The translations under genes were made by a program, and so were the position numbers. Under the pieces are notes generated by a model that was not told the DNA's origin, did no database searches, and was given only the letters and a program-made list of their open reading frames with translations. This document shows, piece after piece, positions 43,901-52,025 of a stretch of 64,000 bases of DNA. The stretch comes from JAABVY01 sp964496505. Its GTDB lineage: Bacteria > Zixibacteria > MSB-5A5 > JAABVY01. The stretch covers positions 1-64,000 of the forward strand of contig CAZBZV010000012.1 in assembly GCA_964496505.1 (NCBI GenBank). Reading direction: 5' to 3'. How positions within the stretch are numbered: the first letter of the stretch is position 1; each line of letters starts with the position of its first letter.

Positions 43901-44377
43901 CAAGCCCTTTTCATAGAACGGATTAAGCTCAAGCGCTTTAAGAAAATTCTTTTGGGCATCGTCGACCTTGCCCTTATAACTCTGTACAACCGCCAGGTCG
44001 GAATAGGCCTGATCGTTTTCAGGCTCCAGCTCGACTAATTTGCGGAATGATGCTTCCGCCTTGTCCAGTTGTTCCACTGATGTATAGATCAGCCCGAGAT
44101 TGTAATGGCAGACCGGAGATTTAGGAGAAATCTCCACCGCCTTCTCGAAGTACTTCAGGGCCTTCTCGGTGTCACCCAGCGACACCGCAATTGCGCCTAT
44201 ATTTGTTGCCAGGTCGGGATGTTCCGGCACGATTTCGAATGCTTTCTCGAGCTGCTCCAGAGCCTCTTTGAAGCATTTGGCGCTGATATAGAGATTTGCA
44301 AGTTCTAACAGTAGTTCTGGTTTGTCGGGCGACTGTTCAACCTTTTGGCGTAATTCCGCAATTTTGGGGATATCCAT
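40916..44377 (-). CDS. Giant TPR protein with three glycosyltransferase modules
   Basis: 1153 residues. Order: TPR repeats (~1-200), a GT-B/GT4-like module (~225-540: I-P-N-G-V-D-T, G-Y-I-N-Y-K-K-D-P-A-L-L, F-E-S-F-H-Y-S-I-A-E-G-M-A-S-G), a GT2/GT-A module (~565-800: V-S-I-I-I-P-T-Y-N-R-A-E, V-V-D-D-G-S-T-D, W-L-S-S-D-D), and a second GT-B-like module (~850-1153: I-V-Q-T-S-S-D-R-G-L-K, A-S-I-E-H-S-A-L-G). It may build a short glycan in several steps. It is the first gene of the sugar block and follows the HExxH protein by 47 bp. Confidence 0.85.
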   Translation of the reverse strand: MDIPKIAELRQKVEQSPDKPELLLELANLYISAKCFKEALEQLEKAFEIVPEHPDLATNIGAIAVSLGDTEKALKYFEKAVEISPKSPVCHYNLGLIYTSVEQLDKAEASFRKLVELEPENDQAYSDLAVVQSYKGKVDDAQKNFLKALELNPFYEKGLHNYLEFCLQQKDFKAGLEAANKYLELNPNDRKITQWQNRLEQLANTDSEIVDVDKIVSEIHAAPKETTRLKIAFFDSQNAFGKDILKHFNLHHDVRLFQGNTVEDVRKLMEWADLAWFEWCDQLIIEATKLPKTCPIICRLHSYEAFTTMPDHVDWRKVDKLVMVNQSVEKVMSMLHPKCAASSMIIPNGVDTAKFKIPPDKKYGKNLCSVGYINYKKDPALLLQCFKAIHERDPEFRFFLAGDYQDPRFKLYFDHMIPKLNIPVQFDGWVDDIPGYFKDKDFVISTSVFESFHYSIAEGMASGLMPLVHNWPGSENVYPEKYRFNTPDECAELTISLLDQDRGRLAKDNRMYIMKNFSLTGQLKEIDSLISSMNIKPDSAEVKTTRNKLLPDTVEKSDVDYGKVSIIIPTYNRAEFLEEALESALKQTYKNIEIIVVDDGSTDNTPEILEKYKDEVKIIRQENWGVSRALNYGILASSGEYISWLSSDDVYTPEKIERTVEELHKDPKLGMVYSDFYYIDDNSKMMQRANIQPPDPDKLEEVLFQRNPINGNSVLFRREVLKKTGYFDEGLGGRSGHTADGAMWHKIAHFYKVKFIPEPLVYYRMHSTNVSKSVDMEKNWEMYRQYMKRWYDELWAAEEMTDGEKPFKVSNKPKKKGLNIAWIGYIDPAGISAMYKAAIEKYTNHKCRLITHVESRGFDHDLVWQKVLHGGCEVIKDFSEIRKIAEEADVMIFNAAIYIGNSKKDARFYDTEELPLGPIDWNMYTRDKKCAAFFFGSTSVRRNYPFYYQQFKDKGWATITCQPDIYHNMPGSHYIPILLNRDKDRYARIEPSVDDGIVIVQTSSDRGLKNIDMHERIRDKVLSKYNNVEFKFIENLKYYDAMRVKAAANIGFDQMQVGDGYYCTASIEHSALGLVNVIHLDDFAKNLIARTIGTKELPWYTPADEWELYEILDSLLADPKRILAEQNRTYEWSKKWWHEKDLIYHLSEFLERL

Positions 44378-44424
44378 ACATAAATCTTCCTATTAAGTTG
44401 TAATTTCCAATCAGTACGGCCGGA

Positions 44425-45183
44425 CTATGCCACCCAGGCGGCAGACATAGCCAGGGCCTGCAGAGAATAATCCATATTTCTGTCATAGGCCACTTCACCA
44501 TTTTTCATTGAAGCATGGGAGGAATTCGAGTCTGTATCATCTTTTGTCTGGCCGGTCTTTACTCCCATAATAGCTTCCAAAAGCTTTTCCGGCGATGTCA
44601 ATGCTTTTCCGATTTTATCCAATAATTCATTTAATGCCTGCGGGCTCGACTTCATTTCGGAGCGCGATTTCAGGCTTTCTATTTTAGATTTTATCTGTTC
44701 CAATTGTCGTTCTTTATTCTCGAGACTTGCCAGCTTAAAGCTGGATACTTCTTCGGATTTCAGTTCGCTGATCTTTGCCTTGATCTTTTCGAGCTGAGTC
44801 TCGATGCTGTTTTCGATTCGATCAATATCCTGATCAGGTTCCTGCTGGGGAGATTTATTCGCAGCCTCTATCTGATTTGCTTCACCACCTGCCTTGTTTT
44901 TGAACTCGAGATCGAGAATATCGAGCTTCTGCTCTTTTTCCTTCAGTACCGCAGTAGCTTCACCCTTGACAGGTATCAGTTTGCCGTCCACGAAGCGGTA
45001 CTGGATCGTAATATTCTCGCTTACAACCTCTTTGCCGGTGGCCTGAGCTATGGCACGATATTGCTGCAGATGATGGCGCTCATGATTTACCACATGGGCA
45101 TTGGCGTTGAAGCTGGAGGCCTTCTCCAGCATACCATGACCCTTATAGGTAATCGGCTTGTATGTCTGCATCTCTACCGGCAT
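44425..45183 (-). CDS. Unknown protein with HExxH motif, beside fliW
   Basis: 252 residues. Near the N-terminus H-V-V-N-H-E-R-H-H contains H34-E-x-x-H38, the zinc-metalloprotease motif, followed by Q-Y-R-A-I-A-Q-A-T-G-K-E-V and, further on, V-K-G-E-A-T-A. The pattern recalls SprA-related/HExxH families. Residues ~115-185 are a charged coiled coil; the tail is Ser/Asp-rich and ends A-L-A-M-S-A-A-W-V-A. There is no signal peptide. It starts 10 bp after fliW. It might act on a flagellar substrate, but activity is unproven. Confidence 0.65.
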   Translation of the reverse strand: MPVEMQTYKPITYKGHGMLEKASSFNANAHVVNHERHHLQQYRAIAQATGKEVVSENITIQYRFVDGKLIPVKGEATAVLKEKEQKLDILDLEFKNKAGGEANQIEAANKSPQQEPDQDIDRIENSIETQLEKIKAKISELKSEEVSSFKLASLENKERQLEQIKSKIESLKSRSEMKSSPQALNELLDKIGKALTSPEKLLEAIMGVKTGQTKDDTDSNSSHASMKNGEVAYDRNMDYSLQALAMSAAWVA

Positions 45184-45193
45184 AAATCAGACC

Positions 45194-45673
45194 TTAAATC
45201 TGCACCGCCAGTCTCTGCTTTCGGGCGGTATCTTTTACATTTTTGCTCAGTTCGTCCAGCACATAATGCTGGATCGTATACGGGCTGTTCGACAGCACGA
45301 TCTGTTTGCCATTGTTGTTGTCCAGATTTATCACCAGCGGCCCCAGAAGATTGGCCGACATTTTGGCTATATCATCCGGAATAGTCACAATGGCGAAGAT
45401 TTCGATTCTGTCCAGTGAGGATACCTGGATGTCTTCAAGTTCCTTGTAGTGGATCTCGATCTTGTAATTCTTGAAGAATATAGTCGGGTTGATCACCACA
45501 AAGGCAAGGTTTGGATCCTCGAGAGACTGCAGCCAGCAAAACGGATCTGAGTCCTCTCGTTCCAACAGAACAAATTTTTTGAATTGCTCAAAACCTATTA
45601 GCCCCTTTGGAAACTCGATGATATTCTGTTCCGGTATTTCCAATTCACCGAATCTGAAAGTCGCAATTTTCAT
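45194..45673 (-). CDS. fliW: Flagellar assembly factor FliW
   Basis: 159 residues. Opens T-F-R-F-G-E-L-E-I-P-E-Q-N-I-I-E-F-P-K-G-L-I-G-F-E, the FliW signature, with L-Q-S-L-E-D-P-N-L-A-F further on and N-L-L-G-P-L-V-I-N. FliW binds flagellin or CsrA: when flagellin is scarce, FliW captures CsrA and relieves repression of the flagellin mRNA. It follows flgL by 7 bp. csrA and a flagellin leader with CsrA-type sites are both in this window. Confidence 0.95.
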   Translation of the reverse strand: MKIATFRFGELEIPEQNIIEFPKGLIGFEQFKKFVLLEREDSDPFCWLQSLEDPNLAFVVINPTIFFKNYKIEIHYKELEDIQVSSLDRIEIFAIVTIPDDIAKMSANLLGPLVINLDNNNGKQIVLSNSPYTIQHYVLDELSKNVKDTARKQRLAVQI

Positions 45674-45680
45674 AATAACC

Positions 45681-47612
45681 TTACCTTATAAAATCCAACA
45701 AAGACGGTTGTATGATCTTAGCGGCCGAGTTCAGAGCCGCCGTGTAGATATTTTCCTGAGTTGCAAGATCGGCTACGAGCTTGGTTATATCCGCACCTTC
45801 GGTTTCACTTAATAGCTTGGTTACCTCCAGGTTATAGTCCATCAGACGGGATTCGGTGGTTTCCATACGCACCATCTTGGCACCGACCGAGGCCCGCTCG
45901 TTGAGAATATGATTCAATGATGAATCCAGGCTGCCGATAACATCGGCTACGCCTTTTTGGTCGTTATTCCGAAGAGCATCTATTAGAAATATAAAATTAC
46001 CGAGCACATCCGGAGAGCCCTCGATGCCCAGATTATAGGCGGTATCGGACTCGCCGATATCTTCTATCAATAATGTCTGGCCGACCACGGTTGATTCGAT
46101 CTGGATTCCCTTCTGACTCTCATTAATTGAAGCCTGTATCGACAGACCGCTGCTATTGAAGGTGTCGATCAGATCGCCAATTGTGGTTATCCCGGTTGCC
46201 CCCGGATTTATATTGACCGAATTCGATCCCTGAGCTATCATTATCTCGTTCATCTCATAACCCAGTCCGTTATCCATGAGAGCAAGCGGGGTCAGAAGAG
46301 TTATCTCGGGATCCAAATCGTTTCCTACCAGATTTTTATTGAAATTACCCAAAAGACCTATATCAGAGGCGGTCGTGTCGCCCGGAGCGATCTCCTCCAC
46401 GCTGAACTCGGGCTGGGGATTGACATCCTGCCCCGAGAGAAGCGACGCGATATTGCCGAGAATGCCCAGTTTTGCTCCGGTAAACGACTCGGTGGAAATC
46501 TCAGAGACCTGAAGACCCAGCGGAACTCCATTGGTATCCTCGATGTCGATTCCGGTCGAAGTCGGATTCAGGCTGGCGGTAACATTGCTGATTCCCGCTG
46601 CGGTCAATGTGTTATTGATTTCCGTGATAACATCGCCAATAGTAGAAGCCGCCGAAAGATCAACCGTAATATCCGTCGAATTGTCGGATGTATGAATACG
46701 GATTTCGTTCGGTTCCTGACCGATGCCAGTACCATAATTCAAGTTTGAAAGCGGCGTGGAGAGGGAAATTTCCGGTTTGTCAGTAGCAACCAGTTTGAGA
46801 TTGTTGCCTTCCTCGCCAAGTTGCACTGTGAGATTGTCGATACCTCCTGCCACAAGCTGGTTATTGATCTCGGTCATCAGCGTATTTATATCGGTTGTTG
46901 CGGGAGGAATCGTAATCGTAACGGAGTTATTCAAATTCTGGTCGGTTATGGTAAACGATCCCGGAGACAAATCAACTCCCCGGCCGCTGTTGAGATCGGC
47001 CAAAAGCGTATTACCGTCGATACCGGCATTAAGATCGCCGTCCTCTCCCAATACCCGGAAAGGCCGAGTTAAAATGTCCGAGCCGGGAATATTGATACTG
47101 ATCTTGGTTGAGGTCTCGATTTCGTATTTTATCAGACCCTGATCGCCTTCATAGGTTACTCCCTTGGTTGAAGCCACGAATGGCTTGGTGCGGGTCATAT
47201 GGCCGGCGAAAAGGTATCGTGATCCCTGCTGGAGATTTCCGGATTGCAGCACCTGTTGAAACAGTGATTCCACCTCGTTGGCCACGGAATTGCGCGCAGT
47301 GGCATCATAAGTATCATTAGCCAGCGAGACCGCTATCTCCTTGGCCTGGCTAATCATTTCGGTGGTATCACCCAGGGCGACATCAACCGAGGCCAGCCAG
47401 TTGTTGCCTTCGGAGATATTCGCACGATACTGCTCGATCTCGGATAATCGCGAGCGATAAGACAGGTCCTTAATCGTGCCAATCGGATCGTCCGAGGGCT
47501 TCATGATACGCCGTCCTGTGGACATCTGATTTTGCAGATATAGAAAACGGCTGATGTTTTTGGACAGGTTGTTTATAACCTGATCCGCTATCATTTTACT
47601 GGTTACTCTCAT
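45681..47612 (-). CDS. flgL: Flagellar hook-filament junction protein FlgL
   Basis: 643 residues, about twice the normal ~300. The flagellin-like ends are clear: R-V-T-S-K-M-I-A-D-Q-V-I-N-N-L at the start, Q-M-S-T-G-R-R-I-M-K-P-S-D-D-P, and A-A-K-I-I-Q-P-S-L-L-D-F-I at the end. The middle holds about three repeats resembling the flagellin hook IN motif (near residues 205-275, 290-375 and 430-520). FlgL forms the junction ring between FlgK and the filament. Located downstream of csrA. Confidence 0.93.
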   Translation of the reverse strand: MRVTSKMIADQVINNLSKNISRFLYLQNQMSTGRRIMKPSDDPIGTIKDLSYRSRLSEIEQYRANISEGNNWLASVDVALGDTTEMISQAKEIAVSLANDTYDATARNSVANEVESLFQQVLQSGNLQQGSRYLFAGHMTRTKPFVASTKGVTYEGDQGLIKYEIETSTKISINIPGSDILTRPFRVLGEDGDLNAGIDGNTLLADLNSGRGVDLSPGSFTITDQNLNNSVTITIPPATTDINTLMTEINNQLVAGGIDNLTVQLGEEGNNLKLVATDKPEISLSTPLSNLNYGTGIGQEPNEIRIHTSDNSTDITVDLSAASTIGDVITEINNTLTAAGISNVTASLNPTSTGIDIEDTNGVPLGLQVSEISTESFTGAKLGILGNIASLLSGQDVNPQPEFSVEEIAPGDTTASDIGLLGNFNKNLVGNDLDPEITLLTPLALMDNGLGYEMNEIMIAQGSNSVNINPGATGITTIGDLIDTFNSSGLSIQASINESQKGIQIESTVVGQTLLIEDIGESDTAYNLGIEGSPDVLGNFIFLIDALRNNDQKGVADVIGSLDSSLNHILNERASVGAKMVRMETTESRLMDYNLEVTKLLSETEGADITKLVADLATQENIYTAALNSAAKIIQPSLLDFIR

Positions 47613-47693
47613 AACCTCTTTTTCCCATCAAATCGCTTAATATTTTTCGTTTTCATATGGATGAAATCCGTATCCGGCATTTTTTATACCCGC

Positions 47694-48005
47694 TCAAGGT
47701 TTGGGCGGTCTTTTGGAACGGTCGTCTCGATACCGCATCTTGGGTTTTGAATCGGATTTCTTGATCTCACCCTTGTACTTGCCCTTCAGATATTCAACCG
47801 CACTGTTAAGCTCGTCCTTATCGGCCTTCGAGGCCTTGCGGTTTTCCTTCTGAATCTTGACATAAATCTCTTCCCTGTGCACTACCACTTTAAGGGGCGC
47901 CTCGATCCCCAGCCGGACCTGCCGCCCGTAAATCCCCAGCACGGTAACCTTGATATTGTCACCGATGGTAATGCTTTCCCCTAACTTCCTTGTTAGTATG
48001 AGCAA
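47694..48005 (-). CDS. csrA: Carbon storage regulator CsrA
   Basis: 103 residues. The first ~60 are canonical: L-I-L-T-R-K-L-G-E-S-I-T-I-G, then V-R-L-G-I-E-A-P and V-H-R-E-E-I-Y. The remaining ~40 form a basic tail ending K-R-P-P-K-P, unusual because CsrA is normally 55-75 residues. The start codon is TTG (48005), with GGAGG 6 bases upstream. CsrA dimers bind GGA-containing mRNA leaders; the flagellin leader here is an obvious target. Lies between flgK and flgL, a common place in FliW-containing genomes. Confidence 0.93.
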   Translation of the reverse strand: MLILTRKLGESITIGDNIKVTVLGIYGRQVRLGIEAPLKVVVHREEIYVKIQKENRKASKADKDELNSAVEYLKGKYKGEIKKSDSKPKMRYRDDRSKRPPKP

Positions 48006-48041
48006 TTCTGCCTCCTACCATCCTTAGTAAACTTTGTACTT

Positions 48042-49439
48042 TTATCGGCCTACAACTCCTGTACCGTTAATCAGAGTCTCCAATGCCTGATCCATAGCGG
48101 TAATCACTCTTGCAGCCGCAGCATATGCGTTCTGAAATCTGACCAGGTTCGTCATCTCTTCATCCAATGAGACGCCCTGAACAGATTGCCTTTGATTTTC
48201 TATCTGCTGGACCAAAAGTCCGTAATTATTTTTATAATTCGTGGCCTCCATCGATTCTATTCCGAGCCCGCCGACAATTCCTCCATAAAATTCACGTATC
48301 GTGGTACTGCCGTCCTGCATTACACGAGACTGGCTCAGAATTTCGGCCACTGCCAGAGCATTGGATCCATCGCCCGGCCCACCCGAGAGAGAGGCCGCGA
48401 TATGATCGGCATTTTCGAGAATCGCCACATCCAGAGTAATATGCTCCGCATCGGTATACTGGGGATCAAAGAAATCCCTGGCGGTTACGCCCTCCATATC
48501 AATTCCATTGCGATGCACGGAGTTAACATTTTCCACTATACCCTGAGCGAGGCTGTCTATAGCCCGCTGATATTCCGGTATTATCTGATCACGCATTTCA
48601 AAGAGCGCCGCCATCTGACCGTTACTGAACTTGATCTCAACATCGGTTCTTGCCCAGATGACTTTGGTGGTGGTTGTATTTTCCTCGCTTTGAATGTCTG
48701 TACCGATTTCCAGAAATTCGGAGCCATCCACAAAAGCCATTGCGCCAATCAGGACTGCTGACTGACCGTTGGAACGCTCGACAATCTTCACATCCACATA
48801 CTGTGAAAGCTCATCAATCAAAAGATCGCGCTGATCCCTGAGATCATTGGCCTTCTCACTGCCAAGTTCCTGATAGGTAATCTGAAGATTCAAATTGGCG
48901 ATCTGGGCGCCGTATTGATTCAGGGTATGCACCAGATTCTTTATATCATTGTCGGTATTCTGACGTAAGTCGCGCAGTTGCTTGTCGAGCTGATGGAAAT
49001 TGTTCTCCAGGGACTGGGCCTCCTGAACCAATGAGACACGAGAAGCATGATCCTCAGGGCGGTTGGCCAGTTCCTGCCAGGCCGACCAGAAACGGTCGAG
49101 GCTTTCACCCAAGCTGTTGTCCTGAGGCTCATTAAAAAAGCCCTCAATCTGCGAAATCGATTTTTCCAACCCTTCCCATTTACCCAGATTGGCATTCTCG
49201 TTGCGATACTGGTCGGTCAGAAAAAGGTCACGGATTTGCTCAATGGCCTTGATTTCCACACCGCTGCCCGCATTGCCCCAGGGGGTATCCACGGGAGTGG
49301 CGGAGGTAATGGAAACCCTCTGCCGGGAATAGCCCGGTGTATTGACATTGGCCATATTATGGCCGAGGGTTGTCATGGCGAGCTGCGAGCTTAAAAGCGC
49401 CCGCTTACCTATTTCAAGTCCATTGAATAGGCCGTACAT
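48042..49439 (-). CDS. flgK: Flagellar hook-associated protein 1 (FlgK)
   Basis: 465 residues. N-terminus: L-L-S-S-Q-L-A-M-T-T-L-G-H-N-M-A-N-V-N-T-P-G-Y-S-R-Q, the axial-protein signature. C-terminus: L-D-E-E-M-T-N-L-V-R-F-Q-N-A-Y-A-A-A-A-R-V-I-T-A-M-D-Q. First junction protein on the hook. It follows flgN by 14 bp. Confidence 0.96.
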   Translation of the reverse strand: MYGLFNGLEIGKRALLSSQLAMTTLGHNMANVNTPGYSRQRVSITSATPVDTPWGNAGSGVEIKAIEQIRDLFLTDQYRNENANLGKWEGLEKSISQIEGFFNEPQDNSLGESLDRFWSAWQELANRPEDHASRVSLVQEAQSLENNFHQLDKQLRDLRQNTDNDIKNLVHTLNQYGAQIANLNLQITYQELGSEKANDLRDQRDLLIDELSQYVDVKIVERSNGQSAVLIGAMAFVDGSEFLEIGTDIQSEENTTTTKVIWARTDVEIKFSNGQMAALFEMRDQIIPEYQRAIDSLAQGIVENVNSVHRNGIDMEGVTARDFFDPQYTDAEHITLDVAILENADHIAASLSGGPGDGSNALAVAEILSQSRVMQDGSTTIREFYGGIVGGLGIESMEATNYKNNYGLLVQQIENQRQSVQGVSLDEEMTNLVRFQNAYAAAARVITAMDQALETLINGTGVVGR

Positions 49440-49453
49440 TGATTGCTCCTATG

Positions 49454-49939
49454 TCAAACTGTTCTGGAAAGAATCAGGCTCTCCTGTTTATCGCGCTTCG
49501 AATAGTCCTTCTTCTGTGCGCTGCCGGATGCTATCAGCCTGATTGTCCCATCTATATATTTCATCGAATGCTCGATGAGGAATTCGTTTTTACGTTTCGC
49601 CTTGTCTATCTTTTTATGTAATGAAAGGAGTGAATTCTGAAGCTCCAGGAGCTTGTCTGCGATCTGACCTCCGGCCTTGCGTGCAAGGCCCGAGATAGTT
49701 ACATCATTTGGATTCAGATTTTCCGATTCCGAATACATCGCCACAAGCTGACTGCGCTGCTTTTCCAGATCCTTCACCCTGTCTATTATGTTCTGCTGAT
49801 GGGCCACGCCGTCTTTAAGATTTTCCAGATCATTCTCAACCAGGTATTTCTGCTGGTTGACCAAAAGCTCAAGGAATTTCTCCAGACAGAGCGACTCCTC
49901 TTCCACGACATCTATTATCTTTTTGTAGAGAAGCTCCAC
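49454..49939 (-). CDS. flgN: FlgN-type export chaperone
   Basis: 161 residues, helical, with Y-L-V-E-N-D-L-E-N-L and R-K-A-G-G-Q-I-A-D-K-L-L-E-L-Q. FlgN keeps FlgK and FlgL export-competent, and flgK is the next gene. The start is GTG 49939, with GGAGGAAGG directly upstream; the start lies within the flgJ 3' end (25-bp overlap). Confidence 0.82.
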   Translation of the reverse strand: MELLYKKIIDVVEEESLCLEKFLELLVNQQKYLVENDLENLKDGVAHQQNIIDRVKDLEKQRSQLVAMYSESENLNPNDVTISGLARKAGGQIADKLLELQNSLLSLHKKIDKAKRKNEFLIEHSMKYIDGTIRLIASGSAQKKDYSKRDKQESLILSRTV

Positions 49940-50898
49940 CCTTCCTCCTTATAAGATTTTTCGGCCTTGAGTTTGGAATCTTTACCTAAATCACCCTCAT
50001 TCATGAAATTTAAAACCTTATTTACATAATTGATTGTCTCTTTGAAAGGTGGGATACCGTCATGCTTTTCGACATTACCCGGACCGGCATTGTAAGCGGC
50101 CAGAGCAAGCTTCAGATCGCCCTTGAAACGATTCAAAAGCATTTTCATGTATTTACTTCCACCCATCACATTCTGCTTCACATCAAATGTGTCCACAACT
50201 CCCATATCTGCCGCGGTGCTATCGATAAGCTGCATTAAACCTTTGGCACCCTTAGCAGAAACCGCCTTCGGATTGCCGTTCGATTCGGCCTTAATTATGG
50301 CCTCAATCAGATTCCTGGGAAGCCCGTGAGTTTTTGAAGCCTCCGATACGGCATCGTTTATTTCTGCAGCAACCTTGTTTGATTTCGAAACATTCTTATC
50401 TTCTGACGAAGTAGTCGACTGCTCTGCAACGGGCTTAACCTCTTCTTCCCGATTGACTTTGTAGAATATTTTGTTGGGAGCCGTACGGTCATGTTCGAGG
50501 CTAATAAGATTTTCTAATGCCTTTTTTATCTGTCCGACATTCTGGCTGGAATTAAAGCTGCTCTCTCCCAGCGGAATATGCTTCGGATCGGTTATTTTTG
50601 AATCTGTCTTGACACGCGAATCCTGAATTCTGTTGAAATGCTGCTCGAGAAGTTTTGCCATACCCAGACCGTCGTTTTTGCCGATATAATCGGACAGAGC
50701 CTGATCTGCGATCGACATAAACGTATCCTTGCCCAGCCCGGATTTGCTGTCTCCGCTTAAATAGGCGGATCGCATTGATTTCAGAAGCTGCAGGACAAAC
50801 ATTGACTCAAAGCCCTGAATGGCTTTCTTAAGCTTGTGTTCTTCCTGATCTGTGGCAACTGCAAGCGCCTGATCGATATTTACATTTCCGGTTATCAT
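49915..50898 (-). CDS. flgJ: FlgJ-type rod-binding protein fused to a lytic transglycosylase
   Basis: 327 residues. Residues 1-95 are the rod-binding domain (F-E-S-M-F-V-L-Q-L-L-K-S-M-R). A polar linker follows. Residues ~182-310 form an SLT-type lytic transglycosylase with catalytic Glu in I-I-K-A-E-S-N-G-N-P (Glu205), then G-A-K-G-L-M-Q-L and A-L-A-A-Y-N-A-G-P-G-N-V. Enteric FlgJ carries a glucosaminidase instead. The protein would cap the growing rod and open the peptidoglycan for it. ATG overlaps the flgI stop by 4 bp. Confidence 0.92.
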   Translation of the reverse strand: MITGNVNIDQALAVATDQEEHKLKKAIQGFESMFVLQLLKSMRSAYLSGDSKSGLGKDTFMSIADQALSDYIGKNDGLGMAKLLEQHFNRIQDSRVKTDSKITDPKHIPLGESSFNSSQNVGQIKKALENLISLEHDRTAPNKIFYKVNREEEVKPVAEQSTTSSEDKNVSKSNKVAAEINDAVSEASKTHGLPRNLIEAIIKAESNGNPKAVSAKGAKGLMQLIDSTAADMGVVDTFDVKQNVMGGSKYMKMLLNRFKGDLKLALAAYNAGPGNVEKHDGIPPFKETINYVNKVLNFMNEGDLGKDSKLKAEKSYKEEGWSFSTKR

Positions 50899-52016
50899 AG
50901 TACAATCAATTCCGCTCTTAATGCTCCGGTTTGCTTTAAAGCCTGGAATATGGCGATAATATCGCGGGGTGCGGCGCCGATAGCATTCAAAGCCTGCGCC
51001 ACTTCATATATATTGACTCTTTCTTCAAGCTCAACTACACGCGCCTGTTCCTCGGTAACGCTGATATCCGACTGCCTTTCGACAACTGTCTCTCCTTGCG
51101 GAGAAAACGGCTCGGGCTGCGATATGACCGGCAGGGAGCTGATCGATATGGTGATATTTCCATGCGCCAGGGCTACCGGCGCAATGCTGACATTGGCCCC
51201 GGCGACAATTGTACCGGTGCGCTCGTTGACAACAACTCGCGCCTTTGTATCGGGATCAATTCTGATTTTTTCTATGCTGGCAATGAAATCAACCCAGCCG
51301 GAGCGGTGTCTCATGCTGTCCGGCACGGAAATTTCCAATATGCTGTTATCCAGAGGATAAGCGGCGTTGGGATAGATTACGTTAATTTTTTCCTTAATTC
51401 TAGTAATAGTGGTATAATCGGGATGCATCAGACTGAGCTGCAATGTGCTCAGATCGAAATCCTGCCCGACAACTTCCTTTTCAACAATTGCGCCGTTGGT
51501 TACAGTACCGACCAGAGTATAATTATTGATGATCTTATTACCGCCGTCAACCTGAACATTGAAGCCGCCAATCGATATCGATCCCTGAGCCCAGGCATAA
51601 ATCTTACCGTCTTTGGCGCTCAACGGCGTCATCATCAGGGTACCGCCGGCCAGTGACGAGGCATCCCCCATGGAGGAGACAGTAACGTCGACCTTACTGC
51701 CCTTGGTGGCATTGGGAGGCAAAACGGCCGTAACCATCACAGCCGCCACATTCTTGACTTTAACCTGATTGACCGGCACAGTCACACCCATGCGCTGCAG
51801 CATATTGACAAGCGACTGTATAGTAAACTGTGTGCCCTTGCTGTCGCCCGATCCCTCAAGACCGACCACCAGGCCATATCCAAAAAGCCTTACATCATGC
51901 CAGCCATTGATCTGGACAATGTCTTTTATTCGTGTATCGGCAAAAAGTGATGAGCCGCATGGAAACAGGGTCAGCAGAAATGCAAAGATGATTATCAGGC
52001 ATAGGCTCTTTTTCAT
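50895..52016 (-). CDS. flgI: Flagellar P-ring protein FlgI
   Basis: 373 residues with a signal peptide (1-26, ending S-S-L-F-A-D). Then T-R-I-K-D-I-V-Q-I-N-G-W-H-D-V-R-L-F-G-Y-G-L-V-V-G-L-E-G-S-G-D, the FlgI signature, and V-V-V-N-E-R-T-G-T-I-V. Periplasmic bushing around the rod in the peptidoglycan layer. Starts 9 bp after flgH. Confidence 0.97.
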   Translation of the reverse strand: MKKSLCLIIIFAFLLTLFPCGSSLFADTRIKDIVQINGWHDVRLFGYGLVVGLEGSGDSKGTQFTIQSLVNMLQRMGVTVPVNQVKVKNVAAVMVTAVLPPNATKGSKVDVTVSSMGDASSLAGGTLMMTPLSAKDGKIYAWAQGSISIGGFNVQVDGGNKIINNYTLVGTVTNGAIVEKEVVGQDFDLSTLQLSLMHPDYTTITRIKEKINVIYPNAAYPLDNSILEISVPDSMRHRSGWVDFIASIEKIRIDPDTKARVVVNERTGTIVAGANVSIAPVALAHGNITISISSLPVISQPEPFSPQGETVVERQSDISVTEEQARVVELEERVNIYEVAQALNAIGAAPRDIIAIFQALKQTGALRAELIVL

Positions 52017-52025
52017 GGCTGCTCC

